From the NCBI RefSeq assembly GCF_000756615.1, contig NZ_CP009288.1, forward strand, positions 4,960,001 through 5,024,000: DNA of 64,000 bases, in the 5' to 3' direction. The notes beneath the pieces were generated by a model. The model worked only from the letters and a program-made list of their open reading frames with translations. It searched no databases and was not told the origin of the DNA. Made by a program: the position numbers and the translations under genes. Origin of the DNA: Paenibacillus durus. GTDB taxonomy: Bacteria; Bacillota; Bacilli; Paenibacillales; Paenibacillaceae. Positions 16,196 through 24,708 of this stretch are shown here, piece by piece (within the stretch, counting starts at the first letter, position 1; every line of letters begins with the position of its first letter).

Positions 16196-16705
16196 ATGGT
16201 GGGAAATACAATGAACGAGGCCCGATTGGCGGATGTTGCGCTGATGGATGAAGAAGCTTTTTTTGAGCGCCTGTACGTCGAACACCGCAAAATGTACGCG
16301 ATCGCTTTCAGCTACCTGGGAACGGAAACGGACGCGCTGGAGGTGGTGCAGGAAGCGTCATGCCGGGCATGGATGAAGCGCAAAAAGCTTAAAGACGAGC
16401 AGGCCTTTACGCCCTGGCTGATCCGGATTACCATCAACTGCTGCATGGATGAACTCCGGCGCAAAAAGCGCATGTTACCTTCGGAGAAGCTGGTGGAAGA
16501 AGCGGCACAGGAAATGAAAAGCAACGAGCGGATCGACCTGGAGCGGGCGATGAGCCGGATGAAGCCGAAATACCGGCATGCCGTGTTTCTGAAATACTAT
16601 CAGGACATGACAACTGCCCAAATTGCAATGGTGCTGAAAAGACCCGAAGGCACAATCAAAACCTGGCTGCGCGAAGGACTGAAACAGCTTCGGAAGTATC
16701 TGTAG
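16196..16705 (+). CDS. ECF RNA polymerase sigma factor
   Basis: Alternative sigma factor of the extracytoplasmic-function group, 169 residues. Region 2 spans about 25-95 (FERLYVEHRKMYAIAFSYLG, then the WLIRITINCCMDELRRKKR segment) and region 4 about 118-168 (KYRHAVFLKYYQDMTTAQIA, GTIKTWLREGLKQLRKYL). GGGGGAG lies 6 nt before ATG 16196. The next gene, 15 nt downstream, encodes a membrane anti-sigma factor, so it should be released by an envelope signal. The palindrome near 16121 may be an operator. It resembles the SigV/SigW type but the regulon cannot be named. Confidence 0.9.
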   Translation: MVGNTMNEARLADVALMDEEAFFERLYVEHRKMYAIAFSYLGTETDALEVVQEASCRAWMKRKKLKDEQAFTPWLIRITINCCMDELRRKKRMLPSEKLVEEAAQEMKSNERIDLERAMSRMKPKYRHAVFLKYYQDMTTAQIAMVLKRPEGTIKTWLREGLKQLRKYL

Positions 16706-16726
16706 ACATACGGGAGGCGAATGGAA

Positions 16727-18199
16727 ATGATATACAAAGAAGAACGCATTCTGCGCCAGAATGCTCATGAAGCGAACCGGCACGCCGAAACGTTCCAGGA
16801 AAGCAAACTCTACAACTCCATGCGAGAAGGAATCATGCAGGGGAAAAAGCGTGAGAAGCGGCGCATATATTCATATGGAGTGGGTGTGGCCATAGCCGCT
16901 GCGGCTGCAATTCTGCTTACGTTCTCTTCCATCGGATTACCGGCAAAGGAAGCTGCTGAACATTCAGTACAAACGGCCAGCACTAATAATTGGGGAAATT
17001 TCAAAGCGTACCGCTTGAGCTCCAGGTACCCTGCACTTGCAAGCGCCTTGGAACAGAATCTCGTAAAACCGGTTCACCAGAGCGCGGAAAAAAAGGGTTA
17101 CCGTGTCGATGTGGCCGGCGCTGTTGCAGATGGCCGAAAAGTGTTCGTCCTGTACAGCGTCCAGAACAACACGGACAAAGAAGTCGAACAAGCGGATTTC
17201 TCGCTTCAATTTGGAGACTATAAGGACCCGTATCCTCGTAAAGGCTCAATATTAGATGTACTGGATGGCGAGAGCCGGATCCCGGCGGGCCAATCTGTAG
17301 ATTTTATATACTCCTCCAACCTTTCGCCATCGATTCAATATTCGAAAAAGGTGAAGGTCAACATTATTCTTACCGAGACTTCAGCGGAGGCGCTCGTTTC
17401 CAGCAGTAATAAGTACCGGACCAGCCTGGATATTTCCTTCGAGCTTGACCCCGACATGTTCAAAGACCAGCGGAATACGTTAACGGCTGACCGCACCTTG
17501 ACCGTGGACGGACAAAAAATTAAAGTGAGCCAAGTGCTGTATACTCCGCTGAGCACCTATGTGGATTTGGAGTATGACAAGAGCAACGAGAAACGAATTT
17601 TCCAATTGATTAATCCTGTTCTGATCAGTAAAAAAGGGGACACTACCGAAAAATTATATTACCCCGGCATCATCACATCTGACAATTCCGTAGCCTACTC
17701 GGATGATTCCAAGGCCACGCTCGTATTCAGGAACAGCCGTTACAGCCAGCCAGACTCCGTAACATTGAAAACATTCGGCATTTCGGCTGTCGATAAGGAT
17801 CAGATGAAAATAGTCGTCGATTTAAACAAAAAACAGATTATTGAAGCGCCGGGGAGCGGTCTTGAACTTGTCGAGCCCACGCCAGAGGACCATGCGGAAG
17901 CGGGAGAAATCCTGTTACGGCGTAAAATTGACAATGGCCGATACTTTAAGAACACTTTTACCATATTGGCCGACAGCTTCACCGATGCGCAGGGTAAAGT
18001 GCACAAAAGAGTGAATAGCACCGTATTAGGTAACTTCGGCAGCCATAGGTTATCAAAGGATGGTACGGCGGTGGACGAGTTTCAATTTAACTTTGGAGAG
18101 GAAGCCAAGAATTATCCGCAGCCCCTTACGATTACAATTGAGCGGTATCAGAATCCGATTATGGATACACAGGCCGTAGAGCTGTACTTGAAGCAATAG
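16727..18199 (+). CDS. Anti-sigma factor, DUF4179/DUF5643-type
   Basis: Membrane anti-sigma factor of about 490 residues. The N-terminal 50 residues are cytoplasmic and should hold the sigma factor; one membrane helix follows (SYGVGVAIAAAAAILLTF); the remaining 410 residues are an extracytoplasmic sensor region of two beta-rich domains, the first similar to DUF4179 (VQNNTDKEVEQADFSL) and the second like DUF5643. GGGAGG at 16712-16717 is 9 nt from ATG 16727 and only 3 nt from ATG 16721, so the former is preferred. Followed by a strong terminator, closing a two-gene operon. The signal sensed is unknown. Confidence 0.85.
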   Translation: MIYKEERILRQNAHEANRHAETFQESKLYNSMREGIMQGKKREKRRIYSYGVGVAIAAAAAILLTFSSIGLPAKEAAEHSVQTASTNNWGNFKAYRLSSRYPALASALEQNLVKPVHQSAEKKGYRVDVAGAVADGRKVFVLYSVQNNTDKEVEQADFSLQFGDYKDPYPRKGSILDVLDGESRIPAGQSVDFIYSSNLSPSIQYSKKVKVNIILTETSAEALVSSSNKYRTSLDISFELDPDMFKDQRNTLTADRTLTVDGQKIKVSQVLYTPLSTYVDLEYDKSNEKRIFQLINPVLISKKGDTTEKLYYPGIITSDNSVAYSDDSKATLVFRNSRYSQPDSVTLKTFGISAVDKDQMKIVVDLNKKQIIEAPGSGLELVEPTPEDHAEAGEILLRRKIDNGRYFKNTFTILADSFTDAQGKVHKRVNSTVLGNFGSHRLSKDGTAVDEFQFNFGEEAKNYPQPLTITIERYQNPIMDTQAVELYLKQ

Positions 18200-18235
18200 A
18201 GGCTGAATAATAATCTAATGAATCAACGGTTTTCT

Positions 18236-18270
18236 CAGGCTGTCGAGAAAGTCTCGACAGCCTGCTTTAT
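18236..18270 (+). terminator. Terminator of the sigma/anti-sigma operon
   Basis: Perfect 13-bp stem CAGGCTGTCGAGA/TCTCGACAGCCTG with a 3-nt loop, followed by CTTTAT. Confidence 0.8.
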
Positions 18271-18353
18271 GTTCGAGTTATTTAAGACGGCACCGCGTTA
18301 ACTGGTTTCATACCGAGATGTTATAAATATTTTAAGTGAAAGGATATATTAAA

Positions 18354-18452
18354 ATGAATAAAGAATATTAATGTATTGTTCTATTCGCATGTAGACCTAA
18401 TACAGAATTTCGTGATTTAGTAGCTGCCGTAACAAAAAGTATAACGGCGTGA
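18354..18452 (+). pseudogene. Short broken reading frame, unknown
   Basis: After AAAGGA an ATG (18354) reads MNKEY, meets TAA at 18369, then continues in frame as CIVLFACRPNTEFRDLVAAV to a TGA. The frame may be the start of a foreign gene inactivated by a stop codon and truncated. AT-rich like the next gene. No family recognised; could be chance. Confidence 0.25.
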
Positions 18453-18470
18453 ATTTTCTCTCATATTAGT

Positions 18471-19034
18471 TTGATGCTTGGAGGGGTAAGAATAAAGCAT
18501 ATACCAAATGTTCTCACTGTGATGCGGATCATTTGCTCTGTGATACTGTTGCTTGTAAAACCGTTATCTGCTCTATTTTTTGGCATCTATATCGTATGTG
18601 GCGCAAGCGATGTTCTTGATGGATATATAGCAAGAAAGACAAAAAGCACCAGTCAATTAGGTGCAAGTATAGACAGTATCGCAGATGCAATTTTCATAGG
18701 TGTTACACTGTCTGTCTTTCTTCCAATTCTTCATCTTCCTTTGTGGATATTATGCTGGATCGGAGCGGTTGCTGTTATTCGCATAGGCTCATTGATAATT
18801 GGATTTGTAAAATACAGCGCTTTATCTTTCATACATACATATGCTAATAAGGCAACAGGGCTTATGCTATTCTGCTTCCCATTTCTGTATAGTATATTGG
18901 GACTAACCATAACCTCAAGTTTACTTTGTGGATTAGCAAGTTTTTCAGCAATCGAAGAACTGATTATAAATATAAAATCTAAAGAGCTATCAAGGGATAC
19001 AGGCTGTATTAATTGGAAGAGGAATAAATCATGA
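18471..19034 (+). CDS. CDP-alcohol phosphatidyltransferase family protein
   Basis: Phospholipid-synthesis enzyme of the PgsA type, about 180-187 residues with several membrane segments. The full CDP-alcohol motif D-x2-D-G-x2-A-R-x8-G-x3-D-x3-D is present in SDVLDGYIARKTKST and GASIDSIADA. The start is uncertain: the only good binding site, GGAGGGG (18480-18486), lies inside the frame and points at an ATA codon at 18492, after which IKHIPNVLTVMRII matches the usual family N terminus; TTG 18471 and ATG 18474 lack a site. Clearly more AT-rich than its neighbours, so probably acquired. It is likely a paralogue of the housekeeping PgsA; the substrate alcohol is unknown. Confidence 0.8.
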   Translation: MMLGGVRIKHIPNVLTVMRIICSVILLLVKPLSALFFGIYIVCGASDVLDGYIARKTKSTSQLGASIDSIADAIFIGVTLSVFLPILHLPLWILCWIGAVAVIRIGSLIIGFVKYSALSFIHTYANKATGLMLFCFPFLYSILGLTITSSLLCGLASFSAIEELIINIKSKELSRDTGCINWKRNKS

Positions 19035-19050
19035 GACATGTGATAGGCGT

Positions 19051-19076
19051 AAAAGCCTTCATTCCTGAAGGCTTTT
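19051..19076. terminator. Bidirectional terminator
   Basis: AAAAGCCTTCA-TTCC-TGAAGGCTTTT, perfect 11-bp stem with A and T runs built in, between the convergent phosphatidyltransferase and glycine betaine binding-protein genes. Confidence 0.85.
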
Positions 19077-19118
19077 AACAACATATATTCTTGTCGCCGG
19101 GCATCCCGTCAGACAAGC

Positions 19119-20006
19119 TTACTCAATACCCGCCGTCCATTCCTTGACTTTGTCCGGGTTGGCTTCAACCCAAGCCTTGGCCGCTTCCTCCGGAGATTGT
19201 CCGCCCTGAATGGCAACCATCACCTTCGCCATATCCTCCGGCGTCCACTGGAACTGGTCCAGGAACCGGTGAACATCCGGCTGATCGTCATTCAGACCTT
19301 TGCGGGCCAATGTATGAATCTGCTCGTCACCGCCGTATACGCCTTTGGGATCGTTCAGATACTTCAGATCCATGTTAGCGAACATCCAGTGCGGCGTCCA
19401 GCCGGTGACGACAATCGGCTTGTTGGCGTCATATGCCTTTTGCAGCTCCTGCGCCATCGCCGCCGACGAGCTTTCCACCAGCGTATAGCCGTCCAGCTTG
19501 TAATCCTTCAGCGCTTTTTCCGTAGCCGACATAATGCCGGCGCCCGGCTCGATGCCGATAATTTTATGGTCCATCGAATCTGCGACCGCTGTGTCAGTCA
19601 GATCTTCAATCGAATCCACTTTCATATAAGCCGGAACCGTCAGTCCAATTTTTGTTCCGTCAAGATTCACGCCCAGATCTTCCAGGTCTTTTCCGTATTT
19701 CTCCATGTAGGAAGCATGCGTGCTCGGCAGCCAGGCCGCGACCATCGCATCAGCGCTTCCGCCCGCTACCCCGGCGAACATCGGCCCGGCGTCAACCTGA
19801 AGCAGCTCAACCGTCTTGTTCAGCTTCGACTCCAGCACTTCCTTGACGACATAGGTGCTGGCAATTTCCGAATCCCAGGCCACGTAAGCCAGCTTGACGG
19901 TTTGCGAGCCGCTCCCCGAGGACGAGCAGCCTGCCAGCATTACGGCGGCCAGCAGGAGCCCCGACATTGCGACGGATATAAACTTTCGGCGATTACTCTT
20001 TTTCAT
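19119..20006 (-). CDS. opuAC: Glycine betaine/proline betaine substrate-binding lipoprotein
   Basis: Extracellular binding protein of a compatible-solute ABC transporter, 295 residues. Signal peptide with lipobox LAGC near residue 26, then the OpuAC/ProX-type domain: AYVAWDSEIAS, LLQVDAGPMFAGVAGGSADA, GTKIGLTVPAYM, VVTGWTPHWMF. The tryptophans in these motifs form the ligand cage in the family. Last gene of an opuAA-AB-AC operon, 14 nt after the permease. The terminator at 19051 follows. Confidence 0.9.
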   Translation of the reverse strand: MKKSNRRKFISVAMSGLLLAAVMLAGCSSSGSGSQTVKLAYVAWDSEIASTYVVKEVLESKLNKTVELLQVDAGPMFAGVAGGSADAMVAAWLPSTHASYMEKYGKDLEDLGVNLDGTKIGLTVPAYMKVDSIEDLTDTAVADSMDHKIIGIEPGAGIMSATEKALKDYKLDGYTLVESSSAAMAQELQKAYDANKPIVVTGWTPHWMFANMDLKYLNDPKGVYGGDEQIHTLARKGLNDDQPDVHRFLDQFQWTPEDMAKVMVAIQGGQSPEEAAKAWVEANPDKVKEWTAGIE

Positions 20007-20020
20007 TAATGTAAATCCTC

Positions 20021-20854
20021 CTATTTGTGCTTGATTTTAAGCGCGTTCTGCGTCAGTCGGTCCAGCAGGATGGCGATTACGACAATCGCAAGTCCCGCCT
20101 CGAACCCGGCGCCGGTCTTGGCCTGCGATACGGCGCGGTACACATAGGCGCCGACTCCCTGCGCGCCGATCATGGATGAGATGACGACCATCGACAAAGA
20201 CAGCATGATCGTCTGGTTGATCCCGGCCATAATGGTCGGCATGGCAATCGGAAGCTGCAGCTTGAACAGCTTCTGGTTCGGAGTCGAGCCGAATGCGTCG
20301 GCGGCCTCCACCAGCTCCGAGGAGACCTGGCGAATGCCGAGATTCGTCAGGCGAATCGTGGGTGGAATGGCGAATATAATTGAAGCGATCACACCCGGAA
20401 CAACGCCCAGCGAGAAAAAAGACACCGCCGGAAGCAGATAGACGAAGGCTGGCATCGTCTGCATGAAGTCCAGAACAGGCGTGATGATATTTCTTGCCTT
20501 CCCGCTCTGCGCGCATAGAATGCCGATGGGCACACCGATCAGCACGGCCAGCACGGATGCTGCCAGCACGAGCGCCAATGACTGCATCGAGGGCCCCCAC
20601 AGCCCTAGATTGTCGATGAGCAGCAGCCCGATCAGCGCGAACAGCGCAAGCCGCCATTTTCCGATCCAATAAGCAAGCGCCGTTATTAGCAGAATGACAA
20701 CCAGTGCGGGCAGAAAGGTAAGCAGCGCTTCAATCCCCTCTACCATCCCTCCGATGACGGAATGGATGAAGTCAAAGACCGGACCGAAATATAGCGTCAG
20801 CCATTCCTCCAGCTTCTCCACCATTCTGCCGAGCGGCAGTTTCGGAATATTCAT
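20021..20854 (-). CDS. opuAB: Glycine betaine ABC transporter permease
   Basis: Membrane subunit, 277 residues, with six or so segments and the permease EAA loop ELVEAADAFGSTPNQKLFKLQLP. The N-terminal 50 residues form an extra amphipathic region as in OpuAB/ProW. Its ATG overlaps the stop of the ATPase gene (TGATG), so translation is coupled. Together with the ATPase and lipoprotein it imports glycine betaine or related solutes under osmotic stress. Confidence 0.92.
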   Translation of the reverse strand: MNIPKLPLGRMVEKLEEWLTLYFGPVFDFIHSVIGGMVEGIEALLTFLPALVVILLITALAYWIGKWRLALFALIGLLLIDNLGLWGPSMQSLALVLAASVLAVLIGVPIGILCAQSGKARNIITPVLDFMQTMPAFVYLLPAVSFFSLGVVPGVIASIIFAIPPTIRLTNLGIRQVSSELVEAADAFGSTPNQKLFKLQLPIAMPTIMAGINQTIMLSLSMVVISSMIGAQGVGAYVYRAVSQAKTGAGFEAGLAIVVIAILLDRLTQNALKIKHK

Positions 20855-22050
20855 CAGGCAAGCCCTCCTTCCGGTACCGCATTGCCCGCGAGGGCGGACA
20901 GCACGGCTCCCTTAATCACAATGCCTTTCAGCCGGTCCTGTTCATCGACCACAGCGAGCGGCAAATGCGACTCCGCCATAAGCTCGAACAGATCGTTCAG
21001 CAGCGTATCCGGACTTACCTGCGGGATTTCCCGCCGCATGACGTCTGAAATCGACTGCTGCTCTTTAATCGCCCGCGCGGCGTCATCGGCGGTAATCACG
21101 CCCAGCAGCTTCATCTCCTTGTCGGCCACATACAGGCTGGACACGCCGCTGTCGCGCATCAACTGCAGCGCCACGCGCGGTCCGCGTTCGGGCCGGATCA
21201 TCTCCGGCTGCTTCATCACATGGGCTGCTGTCAGCACCTTCGACAAATCCACGTCCTCCACGAACCGCTCCACATATTTGTTGGCAGGCTGGATGAGAAT
21301 TTCCTCCGGCGTGCCGATCTGCACAATAACGCCGTCTTTCATCAAGGCGATCCGGTCGCCAATCCGCAGCGCCTCATCCAAATCATGCGTAATGAAGACA
21401 ATCGTCTTCTTCACCCGGTCCTGCAGCTCCAGAAGCTCCTGCTGCATATCCTTGCGGATCAAGGGATCGAGCGCGCTGAACGCTTCGTCCATCAGCAGAA
21501 TGTCCGGATCATTCGCAAGGCCCCGGGCCAGCCCGACCCGCTGCTGCATCCCGCCGCTGAGCTGATCGGGACGATGGTTCTCCCAGCCGCCGAGGCCGAC
21601 CAGCTCCAGAGCCTGCTGCGCCAGCTCTCTGCGTTTCTTTTTATCGACACCCTGCACCTCCAGGCCGTATTCGGCATTCCCAAGCACCGTCCGGTGCGGA
21701 AACAAGCCGAATTTCTGGAAGACCATACCGATATTTTTGCGGCGGAACTGACGAAGCTCTTCGGCATTCATCTTGACCACATCTTGTCCCCGGAACAAGA
21801 TTTGCCCTGCCGTAGGGTCGATCAGCCGGTTAAGCAGCCGGACAAGCGTCGACTTGCCGCTGCCCGACAAACCCATAATGACGAATATTTCCCCTTCTTT
21901 AATATGAAAATCGGCCTGATTCACTCCGACCGTCAGCTTGGCTTCCTTCGCGATTTTTTCCTTGGACCAGCCCTGCTCCAGCAGCGTAAGCCCTTTGCGG
22001 GCGTCCTGGCCGAATATTTTCGTAAGCTGCTTCACTTCAAGTATAGGCAT
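20854..22050 (-). CDS. opuAA: Glycine betaine ABC transporter ATPase with CBS pair
   Basis: ATP-binding subunit, 398 residues. Walker A GLSGSGKST, signature LSGGMQQRVGLARGL, Walker B ILLMDEAFSALDP, then H of FITHDLDEA. The last 120 residues are two CBS domains (GVSSLYVADKEMKLLGVITADD and SHLPLAVVDEQDRLKGI), which sense ionic strength or nucleotides in OpuA-type transporters. ATG 22050 follows AAGGAGG. First gene of the operon and divergent from the GbsR-like regulator. Confidence 0.95.
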   Translation of the reverse strand: MPILEVKQLTKIFGQDARKGLTLLEQGWSKEKIAKEAKLTVGVNQADFHIKEGEIFVIMGLSGSGKSTLVRLLNRLIDPTAGQILFRGQDVVKMNAEELRQFRRKNIGMVFQKFGLFPHRTVLGNAEYGLEVQGVDKKKRRELAQQALELVGLGGWENHRPDQLSGGMQQRVGLARGLANDPDILLMDEAFSALDPLIRKDMQQELLELQDRVKKTIVFITHDLDEALRIGDRIALMKDGVIVQIGTPEEILIQPANKYVERFVEDVDLSKVLTAAHVMKQPEMIRPERGPRVALQLMRDSGVSSLYVADKEMKLLGVITADDAARAIKEQQSISDVMRREIPQVSPDTLLNDLFELMAESHLPLAVVDEQDRLKGIVIKGAVLSALAGNAVPEGGLA

Positions 22051-22148
22051 ATGAACCTCCTTCTCCCGTATTTTTCCGGGTCAATTCACTCGTTATAGTC
22101 TAACGGACGACCGGAAAGAGAAGCAAAGCGCATATACCGTTATAATTT

Positions 22149-22174
22149 AACGTACAGTTTTTACTTTACGTACT
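22149..22174. promoter_or_regulatory. Possible operator in the opuAA/gbsR-like intergenic region
   Basis: A short direct repeat, TTAACGTAC and TTTACGTAC, with starts about 18-19 bp apart, lies midway between the divergent genes. It is A/T-rich and close to both promoters. GbsR-type repressors act in such regions; assignment is tentative. Confidence 0.3.
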
Positions 22175-22225
22175 TTTCATAAAGAATACTCTGTTTTACT
22201 CCAAATTCCGTTTCGATTCGGGTTC

Positions 22226-22254
22226 TTTACTTCATTGGGGGATGTGATTACAAT
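22226..22254 (+). promoter_or_regulatory. Probable promoter of the GbsR-like gene
   Basis: TTTACT (22226-22231), 17-nt spacer, TACAAT (22249-22254). The binding site AGGAGGG at 22291 follows about 30 nt after the expected start point. Confidence 0.55.
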
Positions 22255-22302
22255 ACACTAGGAGAGATTGTGAAGTTTAAAGCTTCCTTCAGGAGGGACG
22301 GC

Positions 22303-22860
22303 ATGAATGATTTAGAAGGGCTCGCGCCCGAGCAAATAGACAGAATAAGCAAGGCCCGGGAGCGCGTCATCGATTCCATCGGCAAGAACATGGATCTGTA
22401 CGGCGTGACTCTGTCCATCGGCCATTTGTACGGATATATGTATTTCAAGCAGGGTCCGGTTACGCTGGACGAGCTGAGCCAATCGATGGGGATGAGCAAG
22501 ACGTCCATGAGCACGGGTGTGCGGACGCTGCTTGATCTGAAGATGATCGATAAGGTATGGGGGAAAGGAACGCGGAAGGATCTGTTCGAGGCCTCATCCG
22601 ACTGGTACCAGAATTTCAGCGATTATTTCTCGATTAAGTGGAGAAAAGCGGTGGAGAGCAACATGAACGCCCTAACTAAATCTCTGAACGAGATCCGGTC
22701 GATTAAAGAAGAGTACAGCGAGGATGAAGCGCTGGCCGCTCTGCTGAGCAAGGATGAGGACAAAATCGAAGACGCGATAAAATATTACCGCTGGCTGCTG
22801 AAGCTGATCGTGGCTCTGGAAACCGGCAAAATATTTGAACTGATTCCGAAGGAAGAATAG
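22303..22860 (+). CDS. GbsR/MarR-type regulator of compatible-solute uptake
   Basis: Winged-helix repressor, 185 residues from ATG 22303 (AGGAGGG 5 nt upstream). The GbsR signature is visible: SIGKNMDLYGVTLSIGHLYG, YFKQGPVTLDELSQSMGMSKTS, VWGKGTRKDLFEAS. Proteins of this family bind choline or glycine betaine and repress uptake or synthesis genes. Divergent orientation from opuAA, with about 250 nt between them, makes the transporter operon the natural target. Confidence 0.85.
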   Translation: MNDLEGLAPEQIDRISKARERVIDSIGKNMDLYGVTLSIGHLYGYMYFKQGPVTLDELSQSMGMSKTSMSTGVRTLLDLKMIDKVWGKGTRKDLFEASSDWYQNFSDYFSIKWRKAVESNMNALTKSLNEIRSIKEEYSEDEALAALLSKDEDKIEDAIKYYRWLLKLIVALETGKIFELIPKEE

Positions 22861-22878
22861 GTTTCCCTGTTGGACGAA

Positions 22879-22920
22879 GGCGATGGAGCTTGGACGCGAG
22901 GCTGCCATCGTCTTTATTTT
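22879..22920 (+). terminator. Terminator after the GbsR-like gene
   Basis: GGCGATGG (22879-22886) pairs with CCATCGTC (22905-22912) with an inner AGC/GCT pair, followed by TTTATTTTT. Confidence 0.65.
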
Positions 22921-22977
22921 TACCGCAAAGGCCGCCGCCCGCCCCTAGCTGTTCCTTTACGGGCAAGCGCAGGCAGC

Positions 22978-23430
22978 CTAATAGCTTCGCTTGTTGCCCT
23001 TTTTTACATATTCCCAGTCCTGTTCCGTGTTCCGCCTTACCTTCTTCAGGAGCTTGTATAGAGTCTCGATTTCCTCATCGGACAAGCCCGCCAGGGCCGA
23101 TTGGTCGGAATAGTCGGATTCTCTTTTCAAAAAAGGATACACTTCTTCCCCTTTAGCGGTTGGATACAGCTTCTTGATCTTTCGGTTGTCCGGATCGCTG
23201 CGCTTCTCGACAAATCCTTGAAGCTCCAGCTTGGCGATGGCGCGCGACGCGGTCGTGCGGTCCACCTTGATCATCTCGGCCAGCTTCTCCTGAATGATCC
23301 CCGGCTGCTCGCAGATGCGGATCAGGTACAAATACTGCCCCTTCGTCAGCTCCAGTTCCTTGAATTCGATATTGCTGATTGAGTCGAACGCCCTGGCAAT
23401 CATCCCGATCTCACGTAAAATCTCTCTCAA
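22978..23430 (-). CDS. MarR-family transcriptional regulator
   Basis: Winged-helix regulator of 150 residues. Core features: LTKGQYLYLIRICEQPGI, DRTTASRAIAKLELQGFVEK and the wing RSDPDNRKIKKLYPT. TTG 23430 is preferred, since AGGAG lies 8 nt ahead; TTG 23436 is too near the site and the frame to 23766 is spurious. Divergent from the ElaA-like acetyltransferase gene, which starts 178 nt away and may be its target. Ligand unknown. Confidence 0.85.
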   Translation of the reverse strand: MREILREIGMIARAFDSISNIEFKELELTKGQYLYLIRICEQPGIIQEKLAEMIKVDRTTASRAIAKLELQGFVEKRSDPDNRKIKKLYPTAKGEEVYPFLKRESDYSDQSALAGLSDEEIETLYKLLKKVRRNTEQDWEYVKKGNKRSY

Positions 23431-23607
23431 TTTCAACGCTCCTATTTCCGATATTTTGTTGTAAATACAATAAAATAGGCTTATACTAATAGACATTAAG
23501 ATATTCTTGGTTCCATTATGACCTGATCCGAGGCGGAAAGCCAGAAGCGGATGCGGCCATTTGGGAACTGCGGCCTGAAATCCCAAGACTTTACGAGGTG
23601 AGCGCTG

Positions 23608-24057
23608 ATGAACTGGTATCTGAAAGCATTTGACGAGCTGTCCAATCTGGAGCTGTACAATATTTTGAAGGCAAGAACCAATGTTTTCGTCGTAGAACAG
23701 AACTGCCCCTATTCCGAGGTGGACGGCAAGGACCCGGCCTGCCATCATCTGTACCTGGAGGACCAAGGCGAGATTATCGCCTACCTGCGAATTCTGCCTC
23801 CGGGCGTGGCTTATCCCGAAGCGTCAGTCGGCCGGTTCATCGTCGATCCGAAGCTCCGGGGAACGGGCCTCGGAAGAGAGCTGTTCGGCAGGGGACTTGC
23901 TTTTGTCAGAGAAAGCTTGCGGGAAACCCGTATGAAAATCCATGCGCAGGCTTATCTTCAAGACTTCTACGCTTCCTTCGGCTTCGAGCCGGTGTCGGAC
24001 GTCTATCTGGAAGATGGAATTCCGCATATCGAAATGCTTCTGTCGGCGGGAGAATAA
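23608..24057 (+). CDS. ElaA-like GNAT acetyltransferase
   Basis: Protein of 149 residues, complete for the ElaA group of acetyl-CoA dependent N-acyltransferases. The acetyl-CoA loop is RFIVDPKLRGTGLGRELF; ELYNILKARTNVFVVEQNCPY and DGKDPACHHLYL are ElaA features. GAGGTGAGCGCTG precedes ATG 23608. Substrate unknown. Probably controlled by the divergent MarR protein. Confidence 0.88.
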   Translation: MNWYLKAFDELSNLELYNILKARTNVFVVEQNCPYSEVDGKDPACHHLYLEDQGEIIAYLRILPPGVAYPEASVGRFIVDPKLRGTGLGRELFGRGLAFVRESLRETRMKIHAQAYLQDFYASFGFEPVSDVYLEDGIPHIEMLLSAGE

Positions 24058-24138
24058 GCCGTTTGGTCAGTCCGTCCGGCGGATAACTAATCCGATTACG
24101 ATTTTCCGCATCCATTTCCCAAGAAAGGAGTGTTGGCA

Positions 24139-24708
24139 TTGGGACGCATTATTGTGCTGTACGGTCCGTCCGCTTCCGGCAAAACCGAAATTCAGCGGCA
24201 GTTGACGGGCCCCGGATTTCCACGAATCATCACGGCGACGACCCGCCCGGCACGGGCGAATGAAACGGGTGGCGTACATTACTTGTTCCTGGACAAAGAA
24301 AGCTTCCGGGAGAAAATCGCGCGCGGGGAGCTGATCGAGTGGACCGAGTATAACGGAGAATGGTACGGAACGCTGCGTTCGAGCATCGAGGAAGCCATAG
24401 CCGGTCCGGCGGACGCCAATATCATCCTGGATCTTGCAGGCGTACTTGCGCTTAAAGAGCGCTACCAAGAGCATATCCTCGCCCTCTACATCGGCGCGGA
24501 CCTCGCCTCTCTTGCCAGAAGGCTGGCCGAAAGAGGCGGAGATGCGGCTGAAAGGGCAAACAGACTGCGCAAGGCCCGGGAGCAGGAGCTCACCGAAGCC
24601 TACATGCAGCCTGCGGACGCCGTCCTGTGGAATAACGACGGCACGGATTTCACGGAGACGCTGAATCGCGTCCGGGAAATCATCGCTTCCCATCGGCGGG
24701 AGGCGTAA
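24139..24708 (+). CDS. Guanylate kinase-like P-loop protein
   Basis: About 189 residues, fold of guanylate kinase. P-loop GPSASGKTE replaces the usual GPSGxGKGT; the nucleotide-monophosphate binding part TTRPARANETGGVHYLFL and ELIEWTEYNGEWYGT follows the Gmk pattern, with one extra residue and altered positions. TTG 24139 is preferred (AAAGGAG 8 nt upstream); TTG 24133 and GTG 24130 overlap the site. Not next to rpoZ or other housekeeping gmk neighbours, so it is a paralogue, perhaps with another NMP or phosphonate substrate. Its last 29 nt overlap the convergent exporter gene. Confidence 0.75.
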   Translation: MGRIIVLYGPSASGKTEIQRQLTGPGFPRIITATTRPARANETGGVHYLFLDKESFREKIARGELIEWTEYNGEWYGTLRSSIEEAIAGPADANIILDLAGVLALKERYQEHILALYIGADLASLARRLAERGGDAAERANRLRKAREQELTEAYMQPADAVLWNNDGTDFTETLNRVREIIASHRREA

